Origin: Symbiobacteriaceae bacterium
GTDB taxonomy: Bacteria; Bacillota; JAAYKD01; WRDA01
Length of the DNA: 8,614 nt
Direction: 5' to 3'
Assembly (NCBI GenBank): GCA_009783675.1
Contig: WRDA01000050.1
Location: 1 to 8,614, forward strand
The notes under the pieces were generated by a model that saw only the letters and a program-made list of their open reading frames with translations, was not told where the DNA came from and ran no database searches. Positions 6,031 through 8,614 of the stretch are shown in pieces. How positions within the stretch are numbered: the first letter of the stretch is position 1; every line of letters begins with the position of its first letter. The translations under genes were made by a program, and so were the position numbers.

Positions 6031-6855
6031 ATGACTATGGCTTCTGCCTCTGAGCATTCACGAAAAACCTCTCTGACGGTGATCACCAGGATACCGTATG
6101 GCCGTAAAAGGTCGGAACGCTTTTCACTGTTGGCTGCCGACTGGAAGAGTCGAAGGCGCCCACTGGTAATTGTCATACCTGGCAGATGGCAACAAGTTCA
6201 AGAAAGGACCACCTACTTTGCGGTCGCCAGGGCCCTGGTGGAAGACGGATATACGGTTGCTCTGCCTGAGTATTGCTCTTTGAGTCTAGGTTGGCCTCAG
6301 CAATTGGCTGACCTCCAACACGCTATATCTGTAATATCCCGGGAATCAATCGCTTTGGGAGGAGATCCGGAGTCGCTGATTCTATGGGGAGATGGTCTGG
6401 GGGCTTTCCTGGCTACCCAACTCGTCCTGGCACTTAGCAGGGGCATCTGGCTTCCGCTTGCGCCATGCACTATTAAAGGCTGGGTGGCAATCGATGCTGT
6501 CTGGGCTGAAGAGAGTATTCAGCATCTAGCTTCCAGACACCCGCTTCGTCAACTTTTTCCCGAACCAAAACGCTGGCTGGAGGTCAAAAACTCTCTGGCT
6601 GCAGGCGAGATGGTTCCTCCTGGATTAATTGTGCACCTGAGTCAACAGGTAAGTTCCGGTGCGAGCCCTGCTGCAAGCCAGAGTTCACTGACAGACCTGG
6701 AGAGCTTTACTTATCGAGCCCTCACTTCGGGTAACGATATCACGCTGATACCTCGTCCCGAGGAAAGCAAGCGCATCTGGCGGGGTATTTCCCGACATGA
6801 TCATCCCCTGCGCATCACCTGGCGTCCATGGCTGCACAAAGTAACTGGAAGCTGA
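6031..6855 (+). CDS. Alpha/beta-hydrolase-fold protein lacking the nucleophile serine (probable pseudoenzyme)
   Basis: The protein has 274 residues from the ATG at 6031. ATG 6037 is better spaced from the weak GGGA (6025-6028), and a GTG at 5986 would overlap the previous gene without a ribosome site. Its order of elements follows BD-FAE/esterase-type hydrolases: a strand RPLVIVIPG, then FAVARALVEDGYTVALPEY, a helix LADLQHAISVISRES, then GGDPESLILWGDGLGAFLA. In active members the last motif reads G-x-S-x-G-G (for example GDSAGG). Here it is GDGLGA, with Gly replacing Ser at about residue 122. The oxyanion-type HGGG(W) motif is also degraded to PGRWQQ. No convincing catalytic His is evident near the C-terminus. 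It may be a non-catalytic binding protein or a decayed enzyme. It is probably co-transcribed with the M14-like gene. Confidence 0.7.
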   Translation: MTMASASEHSRKTSLTVITRIPYGRKRSERFSLLAADWKSRRRPLVIVIPGRWQQVQERTTYFAVARALVEDGYTVALPEYCSLSLGWPQQLADLQHAISVISRESIALGGDPESLILWGDGLGAFLATQLVLALSRGIWLPLAPCTIKGWVAIDAVWAEESIQHLASRHPLRQLFPEPKRWLEVKNSLAAGEMVPPGLIVHLSQQVSSGASPAASQSSLTDLESFTYRALTSGNDITLIPRPEESKRIWRGISRHDHPLRITWRPWLHKVTGS

Positions 6856-6893
6856 ATAGAAAGATTGCACACACGACAGATCCTTATTGCTCA

Positions 6894-6906
6894 GGTGCAA
6901 AGCACC
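6894..6906. repeat. Small hairpin in the leader of the lipoprotein gene
   Basis: GGTGC at 6894-6898 pairs with GCACC at 6902-6906 around AAA. The upstream TTGCAC near 6865-6870 could compete by pairing with GTGCAA. It lies in the 97-bp gap before the lipoprotein gene. No T-tract follows, and no confident promoter was found in this gap. Confidence 0.3.
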
Positions 6907-6952
6907 AGAATGGTTATAGCTTAAGAGATACGCTTACGCTAGGAGGATTGCC

Positions 6953-8614
6953 ATGAAACTGTCTTTGTATCACCGCACCCTGGTTATGATGCTGGCCTTG
7001 TGCCTGATCCTGACCGGCTGTTCCAGCAGTAACGAGAGTCAAAAGGAAGGACAGGCTTCCGGCGACTCCGGTTCCAGCCAGCCCATTGGGCTTAGCAGCC
7101 AACCTGCCACCTCAGGTTTGGCCGGGCAGTCCGGCTTTGCCAGCAAGCTCTCTTTCGTAGATTATGAGGAAGACAAAAAAGCTTCTTTCACGCAGTTTTT
7201 GGCTGATTACAAAGAAAACGTGGACACCAGCGGCCTCACCCCTCTTGGTCTGCAAGCGGTGACCCCAACCACGGGGCCTGCGGATGACTGGGGCGACACG
7301 CCCATCCCCCTGATCAACCCCTTAGGCTCGAAGAAGCTGTACAAGCAAGCAACGCACCGTCCCAATGGTGCAGGAGGAGCCTCTGTTACCATCAACTACC
7401 TGGATGGCTTCTCTGAAATTAGCCAGACAATATATGGGGAGCGATGGGAGCTGGTCATAAACTTAGCCGAGGGAGGAGATGTCCTGCCCTTTTTGCGGGA
7501 GTACGCCGAAAGCTTAGGGGCAGAGTTTTATACCATGCCAACAGCAGGTGCACTTGCTTTTACCATCAGGCAGGGGAACGATTATTACTGGTGCAATGCC
7601 TACTATGATGAGTATAGGGAGGCATTTTACCTCTATACTGTCAAACCCCTCGTCCTGGAGCTGAACAAGGAATACAGGATTACCCCGGATATGTACGATA
7701 AGAACAATGAGTACAACTTTTTGATAAACCTGCCGGGGGAGAAGTTCACCAGGGTCCTCTGCGAAATGCCTGATGGTAACATGACGTTGGCCGTAAGTCA
7801 AACCGTGGAGACCGACAGCATGAAGGCGGTCATGTACATTAACAACTGGTTCTATGAGAACCAGTATACCCATTACTCCCTCTACAACATACCTCAGGAT
7901 CCGGGGCTCTATTCTGTCCGTCTGCGTGGCTTCAGCAATATTCCCTCGGAGTTCAGCTTCATTTTCCAGGAAACGGAGTATGGACTGCCTGGCTACAAGC
8001 CAGGGGGTATCGGCGCCCTGGTAGTGAAGGACATCCCCTACGGCAGAGTCCGCCTGGTGACGGAAACCGGAGTCGAAATTACCAATAAACTAACGGGTGA
8101 TTACTATCAGGATGTCCGAAGTTTAAGACCACATTACGGTATCCCGGTGGGGGATGACCTGCACTTTAGCCTGCCAGCCGGCTATTACACCCTCATCGAG
8201 AACACCGGCGGCTCCCATACCGCCAGGAGCCAGCTTATCCCCGTCTCCGCCGGGGAACAGACCACAGTTTTCATCCCTTACAGCTGGCAGGCTGCCAGCA
8301 AGGCTCTGGCTCCAGGCAACGATGACCGGGAACTCACCGGCAGCATCGAGATCAGCGAAATGATCGATCTGACCCAAACCGCAGAGCTTGCTCTGGTGGT
8401 AAGCGACCCCTATGAGCGAGACGTCTATCCCACCAAAGAGAACACGGTGATCACCGAGGGTGGCAAACAGGTGGAGATCGTGGACATACGCCGCGAGGTC
8501 ATTCCCTGTTCGGTTGCCCTGGTCATCGATTCCTCCGGCTCCATGGAGGATGACATGCAGCCCACCATCGCAGCGGCCCAGAAGTTTGTAGAATCCCTAC
8601 CGGATGCCAGCTTC
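6953..8614 (+). CDS. Lipoprotein with uncharacterised N-terminal region and von Willebrand A domain (3' truncated by window)
   Basis: 554 codons are present and the frame is still open at the window end. ATG 6953 lies 6 nt after AGGAGG (6941-6946). Residues 1-23 form a lipoprotein signal: basic start, hydrophobic LVMMLALCLI, and the lipobox LTGC with Cys23 as the lipidation site, followed by a Ser/Gly/Gln-rich linker to about residue 60. Residues 130-225 contain WELVINLAEGGDVLPFLREYAESLGAEFY-type sequence that loosely resembles the module preceding OmpA or DUF4892-like domains, but this is uncertain. Later parts (about 240-480) look like beta-sandwich repeats. From about residue 519 a vWA domain starts: VALVIDSSGSMEDD holds the MIDAS residues Asp526, Ser528 and Ser530. 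The later MIDAS Thr and Asp lie beyond the window. It is expected on the outer face of the membrane in metal-dependent adhesion or complex assembly; the partner is unknown. Confidence 0.85.
   Translation, partial: MKLSLYHRTLVMMLALCLILTGCSSSNESQKEGQASGDSGSSQPIGLSSQPATSGLAGQSGFASKLSFVDYEEDKKASFTQFLADYKENVDTSGLTPLGLQAVTPTTGPADDWGDTPIPLINPLGSKKLYKQATHRPNGAGGASVTINYLDGFSEISQTIYGERWELVINLAEGGDVLPFLREYAESLGAEFYTMPTAGALAFTIRQGNDYYWCNAYYDEYREAFYLYTVKPLVLELNKEYRITPDMYDKNNEYNFLINLPGEKFTRVLCEMPDGNMTLAVSQTVETDSMKAVMYINNWFYENQYTHYSLYNIPQDPGLYSVRLRGFSNIPSEFSFIFQETEYGLPGYKPGGIGALVVKDIPYGRVRLVTETGVEITNKLTGDYYQDVRSLRPHYGIPVGDDLHFSLPAGYYTLIENTGGSHTARSQLIPVSAGEQTTVFIPYSWQAASKALAPGNDDRELTGSIEISEMIDLTQTAELALVVSDPYERDVYPTKENTVITEGGKQVEIVDIRREVIPCSVALVIDSSGSMEDDMQPTIAAAQKFVESLPDASF

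Noticed and set aside
7514..7873. Minus-strand open frame of 119 codons
   Set aside because: It is opposite the well-supported lipoprotein gene, with no ribosome site or recognisable domain. Other minus-strand frames across the window were rejected for the same reason.

Overview
The window is bacterial DNA of moderate GC content. All recognisable genes lie on the plus strand, are closely packed, and mostly start just after clear Shine-Dalgarno sites. It holds two partial genes at the edges (an S1 domain C-terminus on the left, a von Willebrand A lipoprotein on the right) and six complete genes. The best lineage hint is the GlmL/MutL-family ATPase followed by a KOW-tailed beta-rich protein, together with the small conserved protein just upstream. 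I associate this arrangement with Chloroflexota (Anaerolineae/Dehalococcoidia-like genomes). That assignment rests on memory and is tentative.

Layout. 2-217: C-terminal S1 RNA-binding domain, probably of a Tex/YhgF-type protein. Its stop overlaps the TTG start of the next gene (214-990), which encodes a protein with a disordered N-terminus, two membrane helices and a possible PH-like C-terminal domain. 981-1197: a compact palindrome-rich element whose two ends are 46-bp direct repeats differing at one base. The first copy overlaps the stop codon of the preceding gene. 1240-1770: a small conserved protein of unknown function with a hydrophobic middle and a charged helical tail. 1771-1936: an intergenic region that may carry a promoter. 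1937-3817: a GlmL/MutL-family ASKHA ATPase with a long C-terminal extension. 3853-4989: a barrel-sandwich/KOW protein. 5002-5027: a perfect 11-bp hairpin. 5073-6020: an M14-type succinylglutamate desuccinylase/aspartoacylase-like zinc hydrolase. 6031-6855: an alpha/beta-hydrolase-like protein that has lost the nucleophile serine. 6953 to the window end: a lipoprotein with a long uncharacterised region before a von Willebrand A domain.

How the genes may fit together. The GlmL-like ATPase and KOW protein almost certainly form one transcription unit, and the small protein at 1240-1770 may belong with them. No B12-dependent mutase subunit is visible, so 'glutamate mutase' is only a family label here. 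The M14-like enzyme and the degenerate hydrolase are 10 bp apart and probably co-transcribed. The lipoprotein has its own leader and looks like a separate unit. No defence system, CRISPR array, transposase, tRNA or rRNA was seen.
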